Below the pieces are notes generated by a model. It did no database searches and was not told the DNA's origin. It worked only from the letters and a program-made list of their open reading frames with translations. The translations under genes and the position numbers were made by a program. From the NCBI GenBank assembly GCA_902625455.1, contig CACOBL010000001.1, positions 180,191 through 244,190 of the forward strand: DNA of 64,000 bases, in the 5' to 3' direction. The stretch is from an uncultured Candidatus Actinomarina sp. GTDB taxonomy: Bacteria > Actinomycetota > Acidimicrobiia > Actinomarinales > Actinomarinaceae. Position 1 is the first letter of the stretch, and the number at the start of each line of letters is the position of its first letter. This document shows, in pieces, positions 36,588-45,201 of the stretch.

Positions 36588-37412
36588 TTAAATTTCGAAT
36601 TGCATCAAATCTTTACCAATTACAATATCTCCATCAAAATTTTTGGTAATTCTCTTAACTAAAGCATTTTCATCAAAAATAGGAGGAACAAAATGATTTA
36701 AGACCAATTTTTTAACCTGAGCATTTTTTGCAAGTAATCCAATTTCTTCAGGGCTTGTGTGATAGTCCTTTATATTGTCAACAGTACCCTTTGTCATCCG
36801 TCGAGGATCGTAATCCAAATCTACAAAAACTTCATGTATTAAAAGATCTGCATTATTTGCAGAAGTTTCTAATGCCTCACAGTACCTAGTGTCGCCTGAA
36901 AAAATTATATTTTTTGAACCAAGACTGAATTTATATCCATATGCTGGTTCAACTGGGTGATGATCAACTTTTACACTTCTAATGACTGTATTATCAAGCT
37001 CAATAATTAATTCATCACTAATTTCTGTAATTTCATACATAAGCCCATCTTTATTTGGTCTTTTTTCCCATTCTTTTCTTAAATGTAATTCTTCTTTGTA
37101 GGCTTCAAAAATTTTATTAAAATATTTTTTTATACCTTTGGGACCATAAACTTTAAATTGAGTTTCTCTCCCAGTGTGCCATCCAGATATAAATATTTGA
37201 TATAAATCAACAATATGGTCTGAATGTAAATGGGTAATCAAAATATAGTCGATTTCTCCTGGCTTTATTCCGACTTCACTCAATCTTTGAGTAACTCCCG
37301 AACCAGCATCAATTAAATAATTTTTTCCTTCAAAAGAAACTAAACTACTAGGTCCATATCTTAAATGACTTGGGCTTGGACAACCAGTACCTAAAAGTGT
37401 AACTTTATTCAT
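36588..37412 (-). CDS. metallo-beta-lactamase fold protein, RNase Z-like
   Basis: The 274-residue hydrolase has the metal-binding motif THLHSDHI (about residues 59-66), an early GTGCPSPS, FSGDTRYCEAL with the bridging Asp, LIHEVF and a late LNHFVPP. This order matches the RNase Z/arylsulfatase branch. It is short for tRNase Z and lacks an obvious exosite arm, so tRNA 3' processing is possible but not proven. It is separated from holB by 1 bp. Confidence 0.8.
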   Translation of the reverse strand: MNKVTLLGTGCPSPSHLRYGPSSLVSFEGKNYLIDAGSGVTQRLSEVGIKPGEIDYILITHLHSDHIVDLYQIFISGWHTGRETQFKVYGPKGIKKYFNKIFEAYKEELHLRKEWEKRPNKDGLMYEITEISDELIIELDNTVIRSVKVDHHPVEPAYGYKFSLGSKNIIFSGDTRYCEALETSANNADLLIHEVFVDLDYDPRRMTKGTVDNIKDYHTSPEEIGLLAKNAQVKKLVLNHFVPPIFDENALVKRITKNFDGDIVIGKDLMQFEI

Positions 37413-37413
37413 A

Positions 37414-38253
37414 TTATGAAACCTCTAGTGACAAATTACTTAGTACTACTTGAGGCCTCATACCAGAACTTATATCCGCCATAGCAGTTTCAACTTTGAC
37501 TGCAATTTCGTACATCTCTTTTGATATATTTTGTTGGATAATTATAGAGTTACTTAAATATTCAAGGCAACTAACAATTAAAGAATTTAGGGTTAAAGTT
37601 ACTTCATCATCAAAATTATCAAAAACTTTCTTGCATTCATTTATTAGAGCAAACGAGTGGACTAAATTTGTTAAATCTTGTTTTTGAATATCTAAAATAT
37701 TTAGAATTTTATTAAAAGAAACTTTTTCATCAACTTTTTCAATATCTAAAAAATTAATAAAATCCTCATCTGAATAATTAAACTTTATATCTTTTTCGGA
37801 ATCAATAAAAATAGTTCTGCATCTACTCTTTATAGTTGAGAGAATCATATTGTTTGAATCATCTCTACTATGAGACCAAAAATTTCCAGTGGATAAAATT
37901 AAAAACACACTTGTTTTTGATGGTTCTTCTATGGTTTTTAATAGTGCATTTGAAGCTTCTTCTGTCAGAGCTTTTAATGGTGGAAAGATGACAACTTTAT
38001 ATTTTCCCTCGATTGGAGACAGATTGTCTTGGCTTATAACTGTCCTGATGTCTTCAACACCTAGTGTACGAAGATTGTCAGATTTAATTATTTTTATATC
38101 TGGATGATTATCAATAGATCCATCGTTAAAAGCAATGAAACTCGCAAATTTTTTTGCTTGTTTAATAAGCTCGCTAGATGAGTTTGAAAACAGTAGATAG
38201 GCATGAAATACACCATCAAGCTCTTTTTCAAGTAATTTATTTAACTTTGTCAA
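37414..38253 (-). CDS. holB: DNA polymerase III delta' subunit
   Basis: The delta' subunit is part of the clamp loader. In 279 residues one sees HAYLLFSNSSSEL at the place of the P-loop (which is degenerate, as in other delta' proteins), EDIRTVISQ, EASNALLKTIEEPSKTSVFLIL (about 93-114) and STIKSRCRTIF, the SRC motif. The usual zinc finger is not evident. It overlaps tmk by 17 bp, and the tmk-holB pair near topA is an actinobacterial arrangement. Confidence 0.88.
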   Translation of the reverse strand: MTKLNKLLEKELDGVFHAYLLFSNSSSELIKQAKKFASFIAFNDGSIDNHPDIKIIKSDNLRTLGVEDIRTVISQDNLSPIEGKYKVVIFPPLKALTEEASNALLKTIEEPSKTSVFLILSTGNFWSHSRDDSNNMILSTIKSRCRTIFIDSEKDIKFNYSDEDFINFLDIEKVDEKVSFNKILNILDIQKQDLTNLVHSFALINECKKVFDNFDDEVTLTLNSLIVSCLEYLSNSIIIQQNISKEMYEIAVKVETAMADISSGMRPQVVLSNLSLEVS

Positions 38254-38848
38254 TTCCTAACCAGTTACAAATCTTTATCAAATTATCCTCTAAACTATTT
38301 TCAGCATCAAGTACCAAAAAGCTTTTAGAAAATTCTTCTGAAAGCCGCAAATATCCTTCTCTTATATTTTGAAAAAACTCTATCTTGTCACTACCAATTC
38401 TGTCTGCAACTTTTTGACGATCTAATGAAACAAATGGATCGATATCAAGTAGAACAACTTTTTCTGGCCAGAAACCACCTACTGCAATGTCATTTAATTG
38501 GTATATTTTTTCGTAGCCTAATTTCCTTCCAACACCCTGGTAAGCAACAGAGGAGTAAGCGCTTCTATCTGACAAAATTTTTGTTCCATTTTGGATACAT
38601 GGTTTTATAAGCTCGTTGACTAATTGTGATCTTTGAGCACAGAATAATAAAGCTTCAGTTAGAGGGTCAACTTTATAATCATGGCTTAGCAACAACTCCC
38701 TAATGCCTTCACCTACTTTAGTTCCACCTGGTTCTCTGACTATCTTATTTTCTGTATTGTTGTCGTCTAAAATTTTTGAAAGCTGTTCAATAATACTTGA
38801 TTTGCCAGATCCATCGATGCCTTCAAAAGCTATATAGTCACAATTCAT
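38237..38848 (-). CDS. tmk: thymidylate kinase
   Basis: Tmk converts dTMP to dTDP. The 203-residue protein has P-loop EGIDGSGKSS (residues 9-18), the REPGGTKVGEGIRELLL segment, DRSAYSSVAYQGVGRKLG (substrate-binding DR) and DIDPFVSLDR. Length is normal. It overlaps the MFS exporter gene by 4 bp and holB by 17 bp. Confidence 0.94.
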   Translation of the reverse strand: MNCDYIAFEGIDGSGKSSIIEQLSKILDDNNTENKIVREPGGTKVGEGIRELLLSHDYKVDPLTEALLFCAQRSQLVNELIKPCIQNGTKILSDRSAYSSVAYQGVGRKLGYEKIYQLNDIAVGGFWPEKVVLLDIDPFVSLDRQKVADRIGSDKIEFFQNIREGYLRLSEEFSKSFLVLDAENSLEDNLIKICNWLGIDKVK

Positions 38849-40176
38849 AATGGTCCATCTTCATCATTATCAAGATTTAATCTTAACTTGTTAAAATTAG
38901 AATTTTCAAATCCAAAATCCTTAATTATTGTTTTATAACCCTTAACAAATGTAATTAAACCTGAAAGTAATATAAAACCTGAACTTATTCTTAAAACTAC
39001 AAGTACTCCATCAAATGCCAAGTATTGATTTATAAAATTTGCAGCAAATCCAGAAATAAATAATGAAAGTAAAATTGACAGTCTTCCGATTGTGTAAAAA
39101 TTACCAAATACTCTACCTCTTAAATTCTTGTCTGTTGTGCTTTGAAGATAACTTATAGTTAACAGATAAACAGATCCAGAACCTATGCCTGAAATAAAAA
39201 TAAAAAATAAGATTGTCGAAAATTCTGATGAGTTAAATGCAAATAGTAGTGAAAGGCCAGTTATTACCATGCTTATACCAATAAAAAAAGGAATTCTACT
39301 GAAAGAGGTTACAAAATAACTTAAGATTACCATTGTAAAAATGATCCCAAACCCAAATGAAGCAATCATAAAACCAAAAGAGCTCTGAGTAAACTTGAGA
39401 GACTCTGTCAAGTATGTATTTCCTAAAACAAAAAGAGCCCCTGCTCCAACAAGACTAAGTGATATCGATGTTGTTACTGTCCTAAGTTCTTGAACTGAAA
39501 GAAAATAATTTAAGCCTTCTCTGAGATCGCTGAGAACATTTGACTGTTTTTTTATATTTTTATTTGGAGAATCCGTATTTAAGTATAAAAGCAAAAATGA
39601 TGAAATTAAAAAAGTAATCGAATCAATTACAAAAATTACAGATCCATTCCAACCGTTTCCATAAGAAACAATTCCTTCAATTAAAGAGTTATCGGAAACT
39701 ACACCGAAAGCTAATGAAGCTATTGGAAGTGATGCATATGTCCCAACCGTAAACAATGAATTTGCTTTAACTAGATAATCATTATCAACTACTTCAGGAA
39801 CTATAGACTCTCTTGAAGGTTGTCTAATAAGAGAAAAAATTTCAGATAAAAAATTTATGAAGAAGAGTTGAATTAAGGTTGTCGTAAAAAATAGTCCTAA
39901 AACTATAACCATTCTTGACAAATCACATATGATCATTACATTTTTTTTATTAAACCTATCTGCCAATATTCCTGCAAATGATGACATAAGGGCAGGAATT
40001 ATTCTTGCAACAACTGGGATAACAGCGGTTAGTTCAGAATTACCACCTTCAGATCCTAAATAGCTTGCTAATGCGACAGAGGCAAAGAGTGTTGCCCAAT
40101 CCCCAAAGCTAGATAAAGTGCCCGACCACCATAGAACTGAAAATTGTGATTTCGAAAATATTTTTATTGATTTCAT
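38845..40176 (-). CDS. MFS transporter, EntS-like exporter type
   Basis: A 443-residue major facilitator with about twelve helices. It starts FSVLWWSGTLSSFGDWATLFA and has FAGILADRFNKKNVMIICDLSRM, the GxLaDRxxRR loop, as in MFS_3 (EntS-like) exporters and macrolide-type efflux proteins. FLISEIFSLIRQPSRES-like segment near residue 110 is also family-typical. The substrate is unknown. It lies between tmk and the divergent topA, a place with no such gene in the usual order I know. Confidence 0.82.
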   Translation of the reverse strand: MKSIKIFSKSQFSVLWWSGTLSSFGDWATLFASVALASYLGSEGGNSELTAVIPVVARIIPALMSSFAGILADRFNKKNVMIICDLSRMVIVLGLFFTTTLIQLFFINFLSEIFSLIRQPSRESIVPEVVDNDYLVKANSLFTVGTYASLPIASLAFGVVSDNSLIEGIVSYGNGWNGSVIFVIDSITFLISSFLLLYLNTDSPNKNIKKQSNVLSDLREGLNYFLSVQELRTVTTSISLSLVGAGALFVLGNTYLTESLKFTQSSFGFMIASFGFGIIFTMVILSYFVTSFSRIPFFIGISMVITGLSLLFAFNSSEFSTILFFIFISGIGSGSVYLLTISYLQSTTDKNLRGRVFGNFYTIGRLSILLSLFISGFAANFINQYLAFDGVLVVLRISSGFILLSGLITFVKGYKTIIKDFGFENSNFNKLRLNLDNDEDGPL

Positions 40177-40263
40177 TGCGCTATGTTCATCCTAGTTAAT
40201 GTTTATAATACTTTTTTTCTTAAATCCTGTACATATGACAAAAATAGTGTTATCAATAAGGAC

Positions 40264-42954
40264 ATGTCAAAACCTTTAGTTATTGTTGAGTCGCCAACAA
40301 AGGTGAAAACTATTTCTAAAATACTTGGTCCTGAATATATCGTTAAATCAAGTGTTGGCCATATCAGAGACCTTCCACGTAATGCTAAAACTATACCTGC
40401 AAATTTTTCAAATAAAGAAATCCTTTGGGGCGCTGTTAAGCCCAAGAATTTTGAGAACATATATGTAATACCTGAAGATAGAAAAAAAATTGTCAAAGAA
40501 TTAAAAGATATTGCTGACAAAGCTCAAGATGTATATCTAGCTACTGATGATGATAGAGAAGGTGAAGCTATTGCATATCATTTAATGGAATCACTTGAAC
40601 TCAAAAGTGAACCTAAAAGAATTAAGTTCAATGAAATTACAGAAGCAGCAGTCACTAAAGCAATAAATAATCCTGAAACTATTGATATAGGTAAATTTAA
40701 ATCTTATGAGGCAAGGAGGACCCTTGATCGGATGATTGGATATGAAATTTCACCAAAAGTAAGAGATCTTGGAGGAGCATTTATCTCTACTGGAAGAGTT
40801 CAGGGTCCTGCAATCAGGTTAATTGTTGAAAGAGAAGAAGAAAGATTAAAATTTGTAAAATCAAAATATTTTGAAATTAAAGCACTATGTAAAAGTAAAG
40901 ATTATGAATTTACAGCGAATCTTAAAAGAGTTAGTGGAAAGAGGATGGCTTCATCTTCGGATTTTAATGAAAAAGGAAATGAGACTAGTAAAGATAAAAT
41001 ATACCTAAATGAAAATCAAGTTAAAGAGATAGTTTCTATATTAAAGGACCAAACTGCATCAATATCATCTATTAAAGAGTCTTCTAGGAGCGGAAAGCCG
41101 CCAAAGCCATTTAAAACAACAAGTTTACAATCTTCTGCTAGAAGCAATTTAGGTTTTCAGCCTAGAAAAACCATGAGTGTCGCCCAGCGACTTTATCAAG
41201 AAGGTTTAATCACATATATGAGAACTGATTCAATTAGATTGTCAGATGTAGCAATTAAAGCCTCTAGAGCCTATATTAAAGAAAATTTTTCTGAAAAACA
41301 CTTACCTGAGTCTCCGAATTTATATGGTGATAGCAAAAATGTACAAGCAGCACATGAAGCAATTAGACCTTCTGGTGAAAGCTTTACTACTCCTCAAGAA
41401 TTACTGAAAACACATAAAGAGGACAGCGATGAATACAAGCTTTATAGTTTAATTTTCAATACTACTGTCGCATCTCAGATGACTGATGCCCAAGGAATTA
41501 CCAAAACTATTGAAATAGAAGCAAAAGAAAATGCTTACTCTCCTTTAATTTTGGGAATCTCTGGAACAACATGGACATTTGGCGGATATAGAGATTTGAT
41601 CAAAGATTTGTCTGAGAAGTCTCAAGAGCTTCCAGACTTAATTGAAAATGATGAAATAAAAATAATTGAATCAGAGAGTGAAGAGAAATATACAAATCCT
41701 CCAAATAGGTACTCGTCAACTTCACTTATTAATAAATTGGAGGAATTAGGTATAGGTAGGCCATCAACATATGTTTCAATTATTGAAAGTATCACGTCTG
41801 TATTTATAAATTCTGAATCTAGTCTAAAACCAAGAATTTTAGCTATAGCTTTAATCAATAATTTCATGAAACCTTATTTCAATCAATACATTGATTATGA
41901 GTTCTCAAAAACCATGGAAGATGAATTAGATTTAATTCTTGAAAGTAATAATCCAGAAGAGTCAAAAATTGAATTTCTCACAAAATCTCATGATACGATC
42001 AAAAGCCACGTTGATGGTTACGGTATCCAAGACCCATTGACTTTGACTACAGTAAAATTACCATTTGAATCAAGGTATGTCGTAAAGACAGGGAGAATAC
42101 AAGGGAAAATACCATATCCTTATTTATTGAGAGATGATGATTTTAAAGTTGGATTACCACCAGAGATAACTTTAGAAGAGATAGAACCAAAATATATAAG
42201 CGAAGTTGAAACCCAACAAGAGAAAAGCTTAAAAAAGGAAAGAATTGTTGCGCAATGCTCTGAATGTTCTTCATCCATATTTATAAAACTTGGACCAAAT
42301 GGTAGTTTTTATATACAACATGGAATAAAAGAAAAAGGTGTAAGACAAGAAAAATGCGTTTATAAAAATTTAATTGGTCCTATTTTTGAAGATGAAGACC
42401 CAGATAAATTAACAGAACAAGAATGTATTAAGAGATTTTCACTGTCAGCTAAAAATCCTAGATTTGTCACATCATTAAATGAATGGAATTATTCTGCAGC
42501 AGTTGGACCATATGGAGGTTATGCAATGAAACAACGGAATAGAACTGTCTTTGAGAGTACAGAATTAAATGAAATGAAAAAAAATGAAATAATAGAGTTA
42601 ATAGAAAATGAAAAATCAAGAAAAATATCTAATTTTCTCGGTGGTGAAATATTAAAACTTCCCAAAAGTGCCAGCAAAGAAAGTATGATTGAAAAAATCT
42701 CTAAACATTTTGAACTTAATGAAAAAGATATAAAAATTTTATCGAAAGAAAATTTAGTTGAACTTGCCAAATCACTAGAAATTGTATTTTATAGAGGCAG
42801 ATTCAGAATGAAACCTGAAGATGCCACTAAAGATAATCTTATCAACAAAATTCTTTTTGAGAAAAAAAACAAACCACTTGAAAGTCCAAGAAAAGCTCTA
42901 ACTGTTACACCTTCAGAAATTCTTGAATTATTTGGAGACAGTGAATCTAGTTAG
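40264..42954 (+). CDS. topA: DNA topoisomerase I
   Basis: TopA relaxes negatively supercoiled DNA. I take ATG 40264 (MSKPLVIVESPTKVKTI), which has AAGGA just upstream and begins at the TOPRIM domain; an ATG at 40183 would add 27 unrelated residues. In 896 residues there are TOPRIM acidic residues in ATDDDREGEAIAYH, the active-site Tyr in GLITYMRTDSIRLS, and YEARRTLDRMIGYEISP. The C-terminus has a Cys pair region (CSEC) and actinobacteria-type repeats with basic tails. The 3' end overlaps the convergent glycosyltransferase gene by 8 bp. Confidence 0.95.
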   Translation: MSKPLVIVESPTKVKTISKILGPEYIVKSSVGHIRDLPRNAKTIPANFSNKEILWGAVKPKNFENIYVIPEDRKKIVKELKDIADKAQDVYLATDDDREGEAIAYHLMESLELKSEPKRIKFNEITEAAVTKAINNPETIDIGKFKSYEARRTLDRMIGYEISPKVRDLGGAFISTGRVQGPAIRLIVEREEERLKFVKSKYFEIKALCKSKDYEFTANLKRVSGKRMASSSDFNEKGNETSKDKIYLNENQVKEIVSILKDQTASISSIKESSRSGKPPKPFKTTSLQSSARSNLGFQPRKTMSVAQRLYQEGLITYMRTDSIRLSDVAIKASRAYIKENFSEKHLPESPNLYGDSKNVQAAHEAIRPSGESFTTPQELLKTHKEDSDEYKLYSLIFNTTVASQMTDAQGITKTIEIEAKENAYSPLILGISGTTWTFGGYRDLIKDLSEKSQELPDLIENDEIKIIESESEEKYTNPPNRYSSTSLINKLEELGIGRPSTYVSIIESITSVFINSESSLKPRILAIALINNFMKPYFNQYIDYEFSKTMEDELDLILESNNPEESKIEFLTKSHDTIKSHVDGYGIQDPLTLTTVKLPFESRYVVKTGRIQGKIPYPYLLRDDDFKVGLPPEITLEEIEPKYISEVETQQEKSLKKERIVAQCSECSSSIFIKLGPNGSFYIQHGIKEKGVRQEKCVYKNLIGPIFEDEDPDKLTEQECIKRFSLSAKNPRFVTSLNEWNYSAAVGPYGGYAMKQRNRTVFESTELNEMKKNEIIELIENEKSRKISNFLGGEILKLPKSASKESMIEKISKHFELNEKDIKILSKENLVELAKSLEIVFYRGRFRMKPEDATKDNLINKILFEKKNKPLESPRKALTVTPSEILELFGDSESS

Positions 42955-43990
42955 TATTAATTGTAAATTTTTCAACCACACTCTCCCATGAAAAATTTTC
43001 TTCGACGAACAACTTCGAATTACTTCCAAATTCTTTAATCATGTTTTTATTTTCATAAAAAAATTTAATAGCATCATATATTTCATTTCTTGAACCAACA
43101 ATAAAACCGGTTTTACCAGGAATAATAGTTTCAAATGCCCCTCCAGAACTACCAACAAGAACCGGTAATCCATAACTTGCAGCCTCTAAATAAACCAGTC
43201 CAAGACCCTCATATTCTCTTCCAAAAAATCTTGATTTTGCTGGCATAATAAATATATCTAAGCCTTTGTAAAAACTATCCAGAGTAATTTCATCGTCATC
43301 TGAGTAAAAATTAACCTCTTGGGATGAAATATCTGAAAGTTTTTTTAGATATTTTTCTAGCTTTCCATAACCAAAAATATTTAATGTAACGTTATATCCA
43401 TCCATTTGTAAATCATTTAAAGAATCGATAACCCAATCAATTTTTTTTCTCGATACAAATCTACTACTTACTCCTACAATCAATTTTTTATTTTCATTAA
43501 ATTCTTTTTGGTATTCATTTTTTTCAACACCTGCACCCAAAAGTACAATCTCAGTTGAAGTAATTTCCTGTAATTTTCTTCCTGTGAAGTAGCTAACAGT
43601 AAATATTTTTTCTAAGGAGTCAAGTGATCTTCTAAATATTTTTTTGACAATTGGAATTGAGTCAATAATATTAAATTCGGCTCCATGAATAATCATGTAT
43701 TGCTTCAATCCAAAACTTTTTAATTTATTAACTAAGTAGAACTGTGGATTGCTAGAGGCGTGTAAAATTATTTCAATATTGTGCTTGTTAATTATTTGAT
43801 TAATTTCTCTCAAATTAGCTCTACTACCAAAAATAAACTTTGATTTAGAGTTGATAACATTAGGTCCCTCTGCCCACGTTGGAGCATAAATTATTTTTTC
43901 AAATTCAAGATGGTCTTCAAATGATTTTATGTAAGTAGAAATTCCACCTTTTTTGGGTAAATAATCATTCGTTATAACTAATGTTTTCAT
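42947..43990 (-). CDS. glycosyltransferase family 4 protein
   Basis: A GT-B fold enzyme of 347 residues. The N-terminus shows NDYLPKKGGISTYI, the GG loop of GT4 proteins, and the C-terminal half has VSSRFVSRKKIDWVIDSL and the nucleotide-sugar motif FFGREYEGLGLVYLEAASYGLPVLVG (E-x7-E at about 257-265). It resembles actinobacterial mannosyltransferases of the PimB type. The acceptor is not evident. The 5' end overlaps the phosphatase gene by 26 bp. Confidence 0.86.
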   Translation of the reverse strand: MKTLVITNDYLPKKGGISTYIKSFEDHLEFEKIIYAPTWAEGPNVINSKSKFIFGSRANLREINQIINKHNIEIILHASSNPQFYLVNKLKSFGLKQYMIIHGAEFNIIDSIPIVKKIFRRSLDSLEKIFTVSYFTGRKLQEITSTEIVLLGAGVEKNEYQKEFNENKKLIVGVSSRFVSRKKIDWVIDSLNDLQMDGYNVTLNIFGYGKLEKYLKKLSDISSQEVNFYSDDDEITLDSFYKGLDIFIMPAKSRFFGREYEGLGLVYLEAASYGLPVLVGSSGGAFETIIPGKTGFIVGSRNEIYDAIKFFYENKNMIKEFGSNSKLFVEENFSWESVVEKFTINTN

Positions 43991-45194
43991 ATCCTATTTT
44001 TCCTACATTATACGACCATAAAGAATATGTGTTGTCCTTGACCTCCAAACAAGATACTCCCAAATTATTTGGAATCGTAAATGATGAAGCGGCTTTTAGT
44101 TCTGGACAATTTAAAAAAGTCGTAATTGCAGCCTTAATAGTTCCACCATGACTAGAAACTAGCATTTTTGCTTTATCATAATTGTTTAGTAAATCTCTTA
44201 CTCTTATACCGGCTTCGTTTATCGACTCTCCGTCTATTCCATACTTAACTCTATAGTTAATAAACAAGGACTCTATGAAATTATCCCTATAATTCTCCAT
44301 TATTTCGGGTGTGCTTAAACCTTCCCATTGGCCTAAGTCCATTTCGGCTAAAAGATCTGTTGAAACTATATCTTTATTGCCAACTATCAATGATATAGTT
44401 TCAAAAGCTCTTTTAAACGAGGAAGATAAATATAAATCATAATTTGAAAATTTACCCTGAAGTTCTTTTGCAGTTTCAACACCATATGTGTTTAAAGGAT
44501 TGTCAATATTACCTTGCCATACGCCTTGAGTATTAGAATCGGTCTGACCATGTCTAATAAAAGTTAGTATTTTACTTCTATCTTTAGTTGGATAATCAAT
44601 ATATGAATCAGGTAGATGAATAGCATCATTGAATTTATTCACCTGCATAACAGAGTCTCTTTTTATAATTGTAGAAACAGATGTATTTTGAATATTGCCA
44701 ATTGGATATGGATACTGTTTAAACCCTAGAACCAACCCTATAGCTGTACCAATGAAAAACCCATGTGTAACAACTATGCATTCAGAGCCTTCATCAATAT
44801 TGTCAAAAATATGATCAACCTCTTTTTGGACTCTTAACTTAAATTCTTCAACAGGTTCTCCATTTGGAAAGACATATGTGTCGTCTTGTAAAGCATCAAA
44901 TATATCTGAATTGTTTGAGTATGTTTCTTTAACAGACTTTCCTGTAAAGTCTCCAACATTAATTTCTCTTAAATTTTGTCTAACTATTGGCGAGTCCGAT
45001 AGCATATAAGCGGTTTCTTTTGCTCTAGCTAGATCTGACGTGAAAACTGTTTGATTTTTTAAATTTAACCTGTCTGACAAATGCTTGGCTTGAGCTTTTC
45101 CAACTTTACTTAATTGCGTATTTGTATGACCCTGCCAAATTCCATCTTTGTTTTGATCTGTTTCTCCATGACGAACAAAATGAAGTGTTTTCAA
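43965..45194 (-). CDS. protein with two histidine-phosphatase domains
   Basis: The 409-residue protein is two phosphoglycerate-mutase-like domains in one chain. The first begins HFVRHGETDQNKDGIWQGHTNTQLS and ends with VVTHGFFIG; the second begins FIRHGQTDSNTQGVWQGNIDNPLN (about residue 213) and ends VSSHGGTIKA. Both keep the phospho-acceptor His in RHG and the second active-site His, so both could act. The strong likeness between halves suggests internal duplication. The substrate is unknown. It lies 7 bp after hppA. Confidence 0.88.
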   Translation of the reverse strand: MKTLHFVRHGETDQNKDGIWQGHTNTQLSKVGKAQAKHLSDRLNLKNQTVFTSDLARAKETAYMLSDSPIVRQNLREINVGDFTGKSVKETYSNNSDIFDALQDDTYVFPNGEPVEEFKLRVQKEVDHIFDNIDEGSECIVVTHGFFIGTAIGLVLGFKQYPYPIGNIQNTSVSTIIKRDSVMQVNKFNDAIHLPDSYIDYPTKDRSKILTFIRHGQTDSNTQGVWQGNIDNPLNTYGVETAKELQGKFSNYDLYLSSSFKRAFETISLIVGNKDIVSTDLLAEMDLGQWEGLSTPEIMENYRDNFIESLFINYRVKYGIDGESINEAGIRVRDLLNNYDKAKMLVSSHGGTIKAAITTFLNCPELKAASSFTIPNNLGVSCLEVKDNTYSLWSYNVGKIGYENISYNE

Positions 45195-45201
45195 TTAAAT
45201 T

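Noticed and set aside
40183..40263. ATG at 40183 as start of topA
   Set aside because: The 27 added residues do not belong to the family; the TOPRIM domain begins at ATG 40264, which has AAGGA upstream.
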